From NCBI GenBank assembly GCA_050485425.1, contig JBJHBJ010000008.1:39816-103815 (forward strand): 64,000 bases of DNA, written 5' to 3'. Origin of the DNA: LSCE01 sp050485425. Its GTDB lineage: Bacteria; Pseudomonadota; Gammaproteobacteria; Nitrococcales; Aquisalimonadaceae. The notes beneath the pieces were generated by a model. It worked only from the letters and a program-made list of their open reading frames with translations, was not told where the DNA came from and did not search any database. Every line of letters begins with the position of its first letter. Within the stretch, counting starts at the first letter, position 1. The position numbers and the translations under genes were made by a program. Shown piece after piece: positions 8,499 to 17,468 of the stretch.

Positions 8499-9422
8499 CT
8501 AGCGGCGTACCTTGCTGGCAAACAAGCCTTCCGGGCGCATCATCAGAATGCCGATGACGATGAGCAGCGTGACCACCTTCGCCATGGAACCGCTGATGAA
8601 GAACTCCAGGATCGACTGCCCCTGGGCAATGGAGAACGCCGACGCCACCGTCCCCAGCAGGCTGGCGGCACCGCCAAAGACCACAACCAGAAACGTGTCG
8701 ACGATGTAGAGCGAACCGCTGGTGGGGCCGGTGGAGGAAATGGTGGTGAAGGCTGCTCCGGCGATGCCGGCAATGCCGCAGCCGATGGCGAACGTGATCC
8801 TGTCCACCTTGCGGGTATTGATGCCGACGGCGCCGCTCATCTCGCGGTTGGCCGTGGTACAGCGCACGCGCAGCCCCCAGCGCGAACGGAAAAGGAACCA
8901 GGCAACCCCGCCCGTCACCAGGACCGTCAGCACCATGATCGCCATGCCGTTGATCGGGATGTCGATCATCATCGTCGGCCGATAGGAGCCCTGCAGCCAC
9001 TCCGGCAACCGCACGCTGACCTCGCGCGCGCCAAACGTGGACCGGAATGCCTGCTGCATGACCAGCGCCAGCCCCCAGGTGGCCAGCAGCGTATCCAGCG
9101 GCCGGTGGTAGAGATGGCGTATGAGCACCAGCTCCACCAGCCAGCCGGCGATGAATGCCATGCCGAATGCGGCCGGAATGGCAAGGAACACGTAGTAGTT
9201 CAGCAGGCCGGGGGCATGGCTGAGCACCAGCGAGGAGATGAAGTAGGTGGTATAGGCGCCGATCACCATGAACTCACCGTGAGCCATGTTGATCACGCGC
9301 ATCTGACCGTAGATGACCGCCAGCCCCAGCGCCATCAGCAGCAGTACGCTGAACAGGCTCAGGCCGGCGAACCCCTGCATGGCGAAGATGGCCAGTAGTT
9401 CCTGTGTGGTGAAGTCACTCAT
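8499..9422 (-). CDS. urtB: Urea ABC transporter permease UrtB
   Basis: 307 residues, LivH/UrtB permease. GLAVIYGQMRVINMAHGEFMVIGAY near the N-terminus and VVVFGGAASLLGTVASAF near residue 240 are the family hallmarks. This is the short form of UrtB without the long periplasmic N-terminal extension seen in some proteobacteria. It lies 129 bases from the binding protein gene, a spacer holding hairpins, and 23 bases from urtC. Confidence 0.96.
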   Translation of the reverse strand: MSDFTTQELLAIFAMQGFAGLSLFSVLLLMALGLAVIYGQMRVINMAHGEFMVIGAYTTYFISSLVLSHAPGLLNYYVFLAIPAAFGMAFIAGWLVELVLIRHLYHRPLDTLLATWGLALVMQQAFRSTFGAREVSVRLPEWLQGSYRPTMMIDIPINGMAIMVLTVLVTGGVAWFLFRSRWGLRVRCTTANREMSGAVGINTRKVDRITFAIGCGIAGIAGAAFTTISSTGPTSGSLYIVDTFLVVVFGGAASLLGTVASAFSIAQGQSILEFFISGSMAKVVTLLIVIGILMMRPEGLFASKVRR

Positions 9423-9455
9423 GGGTCGCTCCCCTGTCGGGCCGAAGCCCGCATG

Positions 9456-9473
9456 CGGCCTTCATTCAGGCCG
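9456..9473 (-). promoter_or_regulatory. Hairpin in the urtA-urtB spacer
   Basis: CGGCCT (9456-9461) and AGGCCG (9468-9473) form a six-base stem with a six-base loop, in a spacer rich in further short inverted repeats. There is no T-run. Hairpins between binding-protein and permease genes often stabilise the upstream message or attenuate the downstream one. That role is an inference here. Confidence 0.35.
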
Positions 9474-9551
9474 GCGAACCGGCTCGGGCTTTGAAGAAGG
9501 CGGGAACCGGGCCGACGGGCAGACAGACCCGGCTCCGCCTGACGGGCAAAC

Positions 9552-10820
9552 CTACTGGTAACCCTCCGGGAACGGATTGGGCTCGATCAGATCCTCCGAC
9601 TCCCACACCACGGAGGCCTGGCCGTCGCCGTTCCAGCGGCCGATCCGGGTGCGGCTCCACAGGTGGTGATTGTCATGCACCTTGACGTAGCCTTCCGGCG
9701 CGGTGTCCAGCTCGATGCCGGGCAGATGCTCCCGGATCCTGTCGACGTCGAAACTGCCGGCGGCCTCCACCGCGGCCTTCCAGAGCCACGGCCCCAGATA
9801 GGCGGCCTGGGTCACGTCGCCGATCACGCTGTCGTCACCCCAACGTTCCTTGAACGCCTGCACGAAGGCCTCGTTGTTGCCGTTCTCCAGGCTCTGGAAG
9901 TACTTCATGGAGGAATAGAAGCCCTCGACGTTCTCGCCGCCGATGCCCAGCACCTCGTCCTCGGTCACCGAGATGGTCAGCATTTTCTGGTTGCTGCCGT
10001 TGATGCCGGCGGCGTTGAGCTGACGGAACCAGGCCACGTTGGAACCGCCCACCACGGCGGCGAAGATCATGTCCGGCCGGCGCAGGCGTATGCGATTGAT
10101 GGCGGACCCGAACGAGGTGTGGCCCAGCGCGTAGTAGTCCTCGCCGACCACCTGGCCACCCAGCACATCCTCGATGTGAATGCGGGCGATCTTCATCGAC
10201 GTGCGCGGCCAGATGTAGTCGGAACCGATCAGGTAGAAAGTCCGCGCGCCCTGCTCGTGCCAGGCCCAGTCGATGCCGGCGAGGATCTGCTGGGTCGCTT
10301 CCTGGCCGGTGTAGATGACGTTGGGCGACTCCTCCAGGCCCTCGTAGAAGGTGGGGTAGAACAGCATGCCGTTCTCGCGCTCGAAGATCGGCAGCACCGC
10401 CTTGCGGGATGCGGAGGTCCAGCAACCGAACACCGCCGCCACGTTGTCCTGCCGCAGCAGCTTGCGGGAACGGTCGGCGAACGTGGGCCAGTCGCTGGCA
10501 CCGTCTTCCCGGACGATCTCGATCTGGCGACCCAGCACGCCGCCCTGGGCATTGATCTGCTCGATGGCCAGCGTCTCCGCCTCCACGGAACCGGTCTCGC
10601 TGATGGCCATGGTGCCGGTCAGCGAATGCAGGATGCCGACCCGGACCGTGTCATCGGTGACCGCCAGGCCGGTGGTGTTCACCTCCGACGTCGGGTACTC
10701 GGAGGATGCGGCGGCTACGCCGCCCATGAGCAGAGCCAGCGACGCCATCGCCAGCCCGGCCAGCAAGGTGCGGCGCCACCGCGACACGACCCCGTGATGG
10801 ATGGATGCAGTACGTGACAT
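9552..10820 (-). CDS. urtA: Urea ABC transporter substrate-binding protein UrtA
   Basis: 422 residues. A signal peptide spans roughly residues 1-38, with Arg-rich SRWRRTLLAG, then a hydrophobic core, then GGVAAAS. The mature part opens with DTVRVGILHSLTGTMAISETG and contains FGCWTSASRKAVLPIFE, both diagnostic of UrtA/AmiC-type periplasmic binding proteins. It captures urea or short amides in the periplasm and delivers them to UrtBC. As the first gene of the operon it is read divergently from the sensor kinase at 11122. The spacer carries the palindrome at 10927-10942. Confidence 0.96.
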   Translation of the reverse strand: MSRTASIHHGVVSRWRRTLLAGLAMASLALLMGGVAAASSEYPTSEVNTTGLAVTDDTVRVGILHSLTGTMAISETGSVEAETLAIEQINAQGGVLGRQIEIVREDGASDWPTFADRSRKLLRQDNVAAVFGCWTSASRKAVLPIFERENGMLFYPTFYEGLEESPNVIYTGQEATQQILAGIDWAWHEQGARTFYLIGSDYIWPRTSMKIARIHIEDVLGGQVVGEDYYALGHTSFGSAINRIRLRRPDMIFAAVVGGSNVAWFRQLNAAGINGSNQKMLTISVTEDEVLGIGGENVEGFYSSMKYFQSLENGNNEAFVQAFKERWGDDSVIGDVTQAAYLGPWLWKAAVEAAGSFDVDRIREHLPGIELDTAPEGYVKVHDNHHLWSRTRIGRWNGDGQASVVWESEDLIEPNPFPEGYQ

Positions 10821-11121
10821 TCAAGACTCCTTGAGCTGCGCGCTGACAGCCGGTTGCTAACGAAACCCGTGCGCCGGGCACTGTTCGGAGGCTAAGATTG
10901 TCGGTACGTGCTGCACTGCAAAACAATACGTCGATTGACGTATGGCCGGGCAGCCGGCTTCCACGCAATATGCTCCCCAGGGGCACAGTGATTCCGCGGC
11001 AGGCGAACACGGTCGGGGGGCCGTCGCCCGCCACTGATGGGCACAGGCAGGCGAGGATCAGACGATCGGTCCGCCGTCTGTCCCCCGGCAGGGCATCGCT
11101 GCTGCCGGCAGGGGGAAGACC
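10821..11121. other. Divergent promoter region urtA / permease-kinase
   Basis: A 301-base spacer without a gene. It holds the promoters for the urt operon (leftward) and for the permease-kinase gene (rightward). The 16-base palindrome at 10927-10942, listed separately, is the only strong element I see. No convincing sigma-54 -24/-12 pair was found by eye. Confidence 0.6.
10927..10942. promoter_or_regulatory. 16-bp palindromic operator, copy 1
   Basis: TACGTCGATTGACGTA is an inverted repeat with arms TACGTC and GACGTA. It lies 107 bases upstream of the urtA start. Copy 2, at 15463-15478, is a perfect palindrome and differs at one base. Length and symmetry fit a LuxR-type dimer site. The obvious candidate binder is the REC-LuxR regulator encoded at 14522-15457. 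Confidence 0.65.
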
Positions 11122-14100
11122 GTGGCAGTTGATGTACAAGCGGCAGACAAAGACGACCCGGGCGGTACCAGCCGACAGCGGGTCGTCCGGTTCCGGCGTA
11201 CCTACAACCAGTGGGTGGCGAACCAGACCCTGGAGGATTTCGCGCTGCGCTTTACCGCCAAGAAGGCGCGACGCTTCTCCCGCTTCCAGGTCGCCAGTAC
11301 CGCGCTGGGCGCGGTGTCGTTCCTGGCCCTCGAGGCCATCGGCGGTACCATCACCGTCGCTTACGGCTTTGGCAACGCGGTCACCGCCATTCTGGTGGTG
11401 GCGCTGCTGATCTTCGCCACCGGTCTGCCCATCACCTACCACGCGGCGCGCTCGGGACTGGATATCGATCTGCTCACCCGTGGCGCCGGGTTCGGCTATA
11501 TCGGCTCCACCGTCACTTCGCTGATCTACGCCTCCTTCACGTTCATCTTCCTGGCCATCGAAGCAGCCATCATGGCCATCATGCTGGAGCTCTGGATCGG
11601 CTTGCCGCTGTGGGCGGGCTACGTGGTCAGTGCGGTTGTGGTGATTCCGCTGGTGACCCACGGCATCACGCTGATCAGCCGTTTCCAGGGCTGGACGCAA
11701 CCGGTCTGGCTGGTGCTGCACATCCTGCCGTTCATCTTCATCGGCGTGCACGGCCTCTACGACATGGGCGGCTGGACCCGTTTTGAAGGCACGCACCCGC
11801 AGGCCGGCAGTGGATTCAACCTGCTGTTGTTCGGCGCCGCCGCCTCGGTAGTGTTCGCGCTGGTGGCACAAATCGGCGAGCAGGTGGACTACCTGCGTTT
11901 CCTGCCGCGGGACCGGCGCGGAGGGCGGTTGGGCTGGTGGGCCGCCCTGCTCGCTGCCGGTCCCGGCTGGATCATACCCGGTGCGCTGAAGATGCTGCTG
12001 GGGTCGTTCCTGGCCTACATGGCCATCAGCCTGGGCTCGTCCCCGGAAAGCGCGGCAGAGCCGACGGAGATGTACCTGGTCGCATTCCGGCAGGTCACCA
12101 GCAATCCGGATATCGCGATAGCGCTCACCGGCATCTTCGTCATCGTCTCCCAGATGAAGATCAACGTGACCAATGCCTATGCGGGCTCCATCGCCTGGTC
12201 CAACTTCTTCTCACGGCTGACCCGCAGCCATCCCGGCCGGGTCGTCTGGCTGGTATTCAACGTGGCCATCGCGCTGCTGCTGATGCAACTGGGCATCTAC
12301 AAGGCGCTGGAGCAGATCCTGGGGCTGTACTGCCTGGTTGCGGTGGCCTGGGTAGGCGCCCTGGTGGCGGATCTGGTCATCAACAAACCGCTCGGCCTCA
12401 GCCCCCGCCATATCGAGTTCAAGCGGGCCCACCTCTACGACATCAACCCGGTCGGCATCGGCTCCATGCTACTGTCGCTGGCGGTCGGCGTGCTGGCCTA
12501 CATCGGCCTGTTCGGCGAGACCGCACAGGCGCTGGCGCCGTTCCTGGCCCTGGCAATCCCTTTCGCGTCCGCGCCGCTGATCGCACTGGCCACGGGCAGC
12601 CGCTACTACATCGCCCGCACGCCGCGGCGCGACTGGAAGGAGGGCGACAGCATTCGCTGTCATGTCTGCGAACACCGCTTCGAGACCGAGGACATGGCCC
12701 AGTGTCCGGCTTACGGGGGGCCGATCTGCTCGTTATGCTGTTCGCTGGATGCCCGCTGCAACGACGCCTGCAAGCCCCATGCGCGCATCTCCGCACAGAT
12801 GCACGGCGTGCTGACCTGGCTTTTCCCGCCCACCGTGGTGGAGCGCCTGCATTCCCGTTTCGGCCACTACCTGTTTCTGCTCACGGTCATGCTGGCCGTG
12901 GTGGGGTTCTGTCTGTCGGTGATCTACGTGCAGGCCACGCTGGACGACAGCGCCGCCCCAGAGGTGATCGGTGCCACGCTGTGGAAGACGTTTTTCGTGC
13001 TGGCGCTGATCTGCGGCGTGGTCGCCTGGCTGATCGTGCTGGCCCATGAGAGCCGGAACGCGGCAGAGAACGAATCCCGCTACCAGAACGAATTGCTGAT
13101 GGAGGAAATCGAAGCACACGACCGCACCGACCAGGAGCTGCAGCGGGCCAAGGAAGCCGCCGAGGCCGCCAACCAGGCCAAGAGCCGCTACATGGTCGGC
13201 ATGAGCCACGAACTGCGCACCCCGCTGAACGCCGTTCTGGGCTACGCGCAGATTCTGGAACGCGACGACCAACTGCCCGCCAATCGGGTCGAGGCCGTCC
13301 GGGTCATACGCCGCAGCGCGGAGCATCTGTCCGGCCTGATCGACGGCGTGCTGGACATCTCCCGCATCGAAGCCGGCCGGCTGCAGCTCTATCGCGAGGA
13401 AGTCCGCATTCGCGAACTGCTGGATCAACTGGTGCAGATATTCCGGCTGCAGGCCCAGGAAAAGAACATCGCCTTCCACTACCGCTGCGCCGACCGCCTG
13501 CCCGTTGCCGTTTACGCGGACGAGAAACGCCTGCGTCAGGTACTGATCAACCTGCTTTCCAACGCGGTCAAGTTCACCGACAACGGCCAGGTCAGCCTGA
13601 ACGTCAGCTACGGAGGCCAGGTGGCCACCTTCCGGGTTCGCGACAGCGGCGTCGGCATTTCGCAGGAAGACCTGGCGCGCATCTTCAAGCCGTTCGAACG
13701 CATCAGCCACGGACCCGCCAAACCCGGCATGGGCATCGGGCTCACCATCACCAAGCTGCTGGCCGAGATCATGGGAGGGGAAATCGAGGCCAACAGCGCC
13801 CCCGGAGAGGGCAGCGAGTTCGTGGTGCGCATCATGCTGTCCGCCGTTCCGGCCGGGCGCGACGACGGACAGGGACAGCGCCGCATCGTCGGCTACGAAG
13901 GCCGGCGCATCCGGGTGATCGTGGCAGACGACGACGGGCCGCACCGCGGCATCATGCAGGAATACCTCGGCGCCATCGGCTTCTCCGTCACAGTGGCCAC
14001 CGACGGCGCGGAGTGCCTGGCACTTGCCGACGCGGTGAGACCCGACCTGTTCCTGCTGGATATCACCATGCCGGGCATGAACGGCTGGGATCTGGCGAAC

Positions 14101-14562
14101 GCGCTTCGGGCACGCGGACAGGCCGGCGGCATCATCATCGTCTCTGCCGACGCATCCGGGCTCATGCGCTTCAGCCTGCGGGAAGGACCCTGGAACGATT
14201 ATCTGACAAAGCCCGTGGACCTGACCCAACTGCTGGAGAAGATCCGCCGTCTGCTGGCCCTGAAATGGATATTCGGTAACCCGGAGCAAGCCATCGGCCC
14301 GGCACCTTTACTGGCCGGCGAACCGCACGCGGTCCCTTCGGCGACCGAGCTGTCCGCCCTCAGGCGGCTGGCGGAAATCGGCCATGTACAGGCGGTTCGT
14401 GAAAAACTGGATGCCATCGGCCAGGACATGCCGGACTGCCGCGACTTCATCACCCGGGCCAGTTTCCACGCCAGCCGCTTCGAGTTCGACCAACTGGTCA
14501 CATTCATCAGGAGTGTGGAACGTGAAAACCCTGACCAGGACCATGACCATCAAGTCACCTGA
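11122..14562 (+). CDS. NCS1 permease-hybrid histidine kinase fusion
   Basis: 1146 residues. Residues about 20-480 are a complete NCS1-type nucleobase:cation symporter with about 12 membrane segments. Next comes a Cys-rich linker starting at C513-x-x-C516 and continuing CPAYGG, CSLCCSLDARC and NDAC. Two more membrane helices follow (about 582-645), then a coiled linker, a HisKA domain with H696 in MSHELRTPLN, and a HATPase domain (N-box LINLLSNAVKF near 810, G-box GMGIGLTITK near 870). A REC domain with phospho-acceptor D980 and a ~100-residue helical tail complete it. The transporter part probably senses a substrate at the membrane, as in CbrA-type transporter-kinases. The start is GTG after AGGGGGAA. 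It overlaps the response regulator start. Confidence 0.92.
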   Translation: MAVDVQAADKDDPGGTSRQRVVRFRRTYNQWVANQTLEDFALRFTAKKARRFSRFQVASTALGAVSFLALEAIGGTITVAYGFGNAVTAILVVALLIFATGLPITYHAARSGLDIDLLTRGAGFGYIGSTVTSLIYASFTFIFLAIEAAIMAIMLELWIGLPLWAGYVVSAVVVIPLVTHGITLISRFQGWTQPVWLVLHILPFIFIGVHGLYDMGGWTRFEGTHPQAGSGFNLLLFGAAASVVFALVAQIGEQVDYLRFLPRDRRGGRLGWWAALLAAGPGWIIPGALKMLLGSFLAYMAISLGSSPESAAEPTEMYLVAFRQVTSNPDIAIALTGIFVIVSQMKINVTNAYAGSIAWSNFFSRLTRSHPGRVVWLVFNVAIALLLMQLGIYKALEQILGLYCLVAVAWVGALVADLVINKPLGLSPRHIEFKRAHLYDINPVGIGSMLLSLAVGVLAYIGLFGETAQALAPFLALAIPFASAPLIALATGSRYYIARTPRRDWKEGDSIRCHVCEHRFETEDMAQCPAYGGPICSLCCSLDARCNDACKPHARISAQMHGVLTWLFPPTVVERLHSRFGHYLFLLTVMLAVVGFCLSVIYVQATLDDSAAPEVIGATLWKTFFVLALICGVVAWLIVLAHESRNAAENESRYQNELLMEEIEAHDRTDQELQRAKEAAEAANQAKSRYMVGMSHELRTPLNAVLGYAQILERDDQLPANRVEAVRVIRRSAEHLSGLIDGVLDISRIEAGRLQLYREEVRIRELLDQLVQIFRLQAQEKNIAFHYRCADRLPVAVYADEKRLRQVLINLLSNAVKFTDNGQVSLNVSYGGQVATFRVRDSGVGISQEDLARIFKPFERISHGPAKPGMGIGLTITKLLAEIMGGEIEANSAPGEGSEFVVRIMLSAVPAGRDDGQGQRRIVGYEGRRIRVIVADDDGPHRGIMQEYLGAIGFSVTVATDGAECLALADAVRPDLFLLDITMPGMNGWDLANALRARGQAGGIIIVSADASGLMRFSLREGPWNDYLTKPVDLTQLLEKIRRLLALKWIFGNPEQAIGPAPLLAGEPHAVPSATELSALRRLAEIGHVQAVREKLDAIGQDMPDCRDFITRASFHASRFEFDQLVTFIRSVERENPDQDHDHQVT

Positions 14563-15457
14563 ACAGCATCAGCGGGATACCGTTCTGGTGGTCGACGACT
14601 CCCCGGAGACGCTGGGCATGATCACCGATGCCCTGGAAGGGCTCGGCGTGACCGTGCTGGTGGCACGCGACGGCCACCGCGCCCTGGCCCTGCTGGAACA
14701 TGTCACGCCGGACATCGTTCTGATGGATGCCGTGATGCCGGGCATGGACGGCTTCGAGACCTGCCTGCGGATAAAACGCCGCCCGGCCCTGGCAGGCATT
14801 CCCGTCATCTTCATGACCGGACTCAGCGAGACGGAGCACGTCGTGCGCGGCATGGAAGCGGGGGGCGTGGACTACGTCACCAAGCCGGTGGCGCCCGACG
14901 AGCTGCTGGCACGCATGCGCGTCCATCTCGCCAATGCCCGCCTGACCTCCAGCGCCCGGGCCGCCCTGGACGCCACCGGCCGGCATATGCTGGCGGTCGA
15001 CGGTGAGGGCCGGCCGCTGTGGAGGACACCGCAGGCCGCCCAGTTGCTCGACGAGCACGAGGCCGAAACACCGGATGGAGCCCACTCCCTTCGCGAGGCG
15101 CTGACGCGGAGTCTGCAGAGCGCCGACGGCAAGGCCGTCAGGCTCCCGAGCGGCGCTCGCCGACTGGACATCCGGCTGATCGGCAAAGTCGGGGCAGAGG
15201 AATACCTGCTCAGCGTCAGCAGCTCGAACACGACCCCTCCCGAACAGCGACTGCAGGAAGCGTTCAAGCTGACGGCGCGGCAATCGGAAGTGCTCTACTG
15301 GGTGGTCAACGGCAAGTCCAATCGCGAGATCGGCCTGATCCTGGACATGAGTCCCAGGACCGTGAACAAGCACCTGGAACTGGTCTACGACAAGCTGGGC
15401 GTGGACAACCGCACCTCCGCCGCCGTTGCCGGCCTGCAGGTGCTGGAGAATCGCTGA
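14522..15457 (+). CDS. Response regulator, REC-LuxR type
   Basis: 311 residues. A receiver domain occupies residues 15-135, with the acidic pair in VLVVDDS, the phospho-acceptor Asp in IVLMDAVMPG and the Lys in VTKPVAP. A middle region of about 95 residues is PAS-like in length. The C-terminal LuxR helix-turn-helix reads LTARQSEVLYWVVNGKSNREIG and SPRTVNKHLELVYDKLGV. I chose the GTG at 14522 because AGGAG lies eight bases upstream; the ATG at 14543 is the alternative. The start lies inside the kinase gene, so the pair is coupled. It is the likely partner of the permease-kinase and the likely binder of the TACGTC palindromes. Confidence 0.93.
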   Translation: MKTLTRTMTIKSPEQHQRDTVLVVDDSPETLGMITDALEGLGVTVLVARDGHRALALLEHVTPDIVLMDAVMPGMDGFETCLRIKRRPALAGIPVIFMTGLSETEHVVRGMEAGGVDYVTKPVAPDELLARMRVHLANARLTSSARAALDATGRHMLAVDGEGRPLWRTPQAAQLLDEHEAETPDGAHSLREALTRSLQSADGKAVRLPSGARRLDIRLIGKVGAEEYLLSVSSSNTTPPEQRLQEAFKLTARQSEVLYWVVNGKSNREIGLILDMSPRTVNKHLELVYDKLGVDNRTSAAVAGLQVLENR

Positions 15458-15462
15458 TTACC

Positions 15463-15478
15463 TACGTCAATTGACGTA
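15463..15478. promoter_or_regulatory. 16-bp perfect palindromic operator, copy 2
   Basis: TACGTCAATTGACGTA is a perfect palindrome located five bases after the response regulator stop and 138 bases before the next start. It lies in front of the formamidase operon. Copy 1 lies in front of the urt operon. I infer one regulon for urea uptake and amide hydrolysis. Confidence 0.7.
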
Positions 15479-15600
15479 TTTCCCGCCCCCATCCCGCTCC
15501 CTATGCTGAAACCACGCTACCCGGCAACAGGCCGGGGATCCGGCCCTCCGCCTCACGGCATGCGCCGTTGCGGGCACGTACTTCCGGAGCACGTCCAGCC

Positions 15601-15858
15601 ATGATCGGATACATGCATTACAACCGTTTCGGCAATGCCGGCTTCACCGACCGGTTCAAGGGACGCACCGCCGCGGACATCAAGACCTGCCCGGTCTGCC
15701 TGCTTCCTTTCGACGCCCGTGGCGGCACCCTGCCCAACGGCACCGTGATCAGTGACGTGGGCACCTGGCGCAACGACGTCTGCCGGGCCATCAAGGACGA
15801 CACCGTCAACGGCGGCTACCAGGCCGGCTGCCTGGCCAACGCCTACCCGCCAGCCTGA
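15601..15858 (+). CDS. Small Cys-containing protein of the formamidase operon, unknown
   Basis: 85 residues that I do not assign to a named family. A CPVC pair sits in the middle (IKTCPVCLLPFDARG) and two further single cysteines lie near the C-terminus (DVCRA and GCLAN), so a zinc or disulfide knuckle is possible. The ATG at 15601 has GGAG about eleven bases upstream. The gene is followed 34 bases later by formamidase and lies behind palindrome copy 2, so it probably belongs to the operon. Its G+C-rich third positions support coding. A competing antisense frame is not protein-like. Confidence 0.55.
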   Translation: MIGYMHYNRFGNAGFTDRFKGRTAADIKTCPVCLLPFDARGGTLPNGTVISDVGTWRNDVCRAIKDDTVNGGYQAGCLANAYPPA

Positions 15859-15892
15859 CCACTCCATCATTCGCCATTCAGGGGGACACCTC

Positions 15893-17101
15893 ATGCAGCA
15901 CGTCACCATCAAACCCGGCGTTCGTCTGTCCGAACAGGCCGAGCTCGGGCACAACCGCTGGCATCCGGACCTGCCGTTTCTCACCTCGGTGAAACCCGGC
16001 GAGGACATGATCATCGAGACGCTGGACTTCCTCGATGCCCAGATCAAGGATGACGACCTGGCCGACGACGTCCGCGACATCGACCTGACCCGGGCACATC
16101 CGCTCACCGGCCCCATTCATGTCGAGGGCGCGGAACCGGGCGATCTGCTGGTGGTGGACCTGCTGGACATCAAACCGATCACCCCGGTGGGCTTCTCCGG
16201 CGTATTCGCCAAGTCCAATGGGGGCGGTTTCCTGGCGGATTACTTCCCGGATGCGGACAAGGCCATCTGGGACCTGAAGGGGCTGTACGCGACATCCCGC
16301 CACATCCCCGGCGTGCGTTTCCCCGGCCTGACCCATCCGGGCCTGATGGGCACGCTGCCGTCCATGGACATTCTCAAGGAATGGAACAAGCGCGAAGCGC
16401 CGCTGGCGGCCAAGGGGTTGGCCAACCCTCCGGAGCCCAGCACGGCCGTGCTTCGCGGCGTCTCCGGCAAGGAGTTCGACCGCATGGCGGCGGAAGCCTG
16501 CCGCACGGTCCCGCCGCGAGAGCACGGCGGCAACACCGACATCAAGAACCTCTCCACCGGCAGCCGTATCTACTTCCCGGTCTACGTCGACGGCGCCGGC
16601 TACTCCATGGGCGATCTGCATTTCTCCCAGGGGGACGGGGAAATCGCCTTCTGCGGCGCCATCGAGATGGACGGCGCCACCCACATCGGTTTCGACCTGA
16701 TCAAGGGCGGCATGAAGAAATACGGCATCACCTCGCCCATCTTCGTGCCCGGCCCCAATGATCCGCATTTTTCCAACTGGCTGATGTTCGAAGGCATCTC
16801 CGTCGAGAACGGCAAGAACTACTACATGGATGCCACCGTGGCCTACCGTCAGGCCTGCATGGCCGCCATCAACTACCTGACCAACTTCGGGTTCACCGGC
16901 TCCCAGGCCTACATGCTGCTCACCGCAGCCCCGGTGGAAGGCCGTATCGGCGGCATCGTGGACGTGCCGAACTGCGTCTGCACGCTGGCGATCCCCACCG
17001 ACATCTTCGAGGTGGACATCATGCCGCAGGGGGCATTGAACGAGGACAAGCGCTGGGGCAAGCCCGGCACCAAGTGCACCGTGAGCAGCACCAAACTCTG
17101 A
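15893..17101 (+). CDS. fmdA: Formamidase / acetamidase family
   Basis: 402 residues, matching the FmdA/AmiF-type acetamidase/formamidase family (PF03069) in full length. Conserved stretches include RAHPLTGPIHVEGAEPGDLL, FPGLTHPGLMGTLPS, GGNTDIKNLSTGSRIYFPV and MGDLHFSQGDGE. The enzyme hydrolyses formamide (or short aliphatic amides) to ammonia and the carboxylate in the cytoplasm. GGGGG precedes the ATG at 15893. It lies upstream of an FmdB zinc ribbon gene, the standard partner. With the neighbouring Urt importer and sensor kinase it points to amide/urea nitrogen scavenging. Confidence 0.95.
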   Translation: MQHVTIKPGVRLSEQAELGHNRWHPDLPFLTSVKPGEDMIIETLDFLDAQIKDDDLADDVRDIDLTRAHPLTGPIHVEGAEPGDLLVVDLLDIKPITPVGFSGVFAKSNGGGFLADYFPDADKAIWDLKGLYATSRHIPGVRFPGLTHPGLMGTLPSMDILKEWNKREAPLAAKGLANPPEPSTAVLRGVSGKEFDRMAAEACRTVPPREHGGNTDIKNLSTGSRIYFPVYVDGAGYSMGDLHFSQGDGEIAFCGAIEMDGATHIGFDLIKGGMKKYGITSPIFVPGPNDPHFSNWLMFEGISVENGKNYYMDATVAYRQACMAAINYLTNFGFTGSQAYMLLTAAPVEGRIGGIVDVPNCVCTLAIPTDIFEVDIMPQGALNEDKRWGKPGTKCTVSSTKL

Positions 17102-17156
17102 GTCCCATCTCGGCCGGTGGGGCATTCGGCCCCACCGGCGATACGGAGGTAGCCCA

Positions 17157-17450
17157 ATGCCCCTGTACGACTACCGTTGCAACGACTGCGGTGCTGGCTT
17201 TGAAGCCATTGTACCGATCGCCCGGAACACCCAGGCACCGCCCTGCCCGGACTGCCGCGGCGAGAACACCGTGCTGCTGGTGTCCGGGTTCTCCGGCATC
17301 ACCGTCAGTGCCGGCCGTTTCCGCCCGACATCCGGCGCACAGTCCCTCGCCGGGGCGGGCGTCAAGGGACCGGGTGTAACCAGCCCGCGCAGCCGCAACA
17401 GCGTGCTGCACAACTGTTCCGGTTCCAGCTGCCGCATCTGCGGCACCTGA
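17157..17450 (+). CDS. fmdB: FmdB-family zinc ribbon protein
   Basis: 97 residues. It opens MPLYDYRCNDCGAGFEAI, the FmdB signature, with the first CxxC at residues 8-11 and the second in PCPDC. The C-terminus carries a further CRIC. FmdB proteins accompany formamidases, probably in regulation or assembly, but their exact role is not settled. It follows fmdA after 55 bases and is in the same operon. Confidence 0.92.
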   Translation: MPLYDYRCNDCGAGFEAIVPIARNTQAPPCPDCRGENTVLLVSGFSGITVSAGRFRPTSGAQSLAGAGVKGPGVTSPRSRNSVLHNCSGSSCRICGT

Positions 17451-17468
17451 ACGGCGGAAGACACCGTC

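Noticed and set aside
10821..11121. Sigma-54 promoter for the urt operon
   Set aside because: No GG-N10-GC pair in a plausible position was found by eye on the minus strand, although nitrogen control made it worth looking.
12733..14289. 518-codon frame on the minus strand opposite the sensor kinase
   Set aside because: Composition is typical of a shadow of GC-rich coding DNA (many Gln, His and Val), and the kinase domains on the plus strand are clear.
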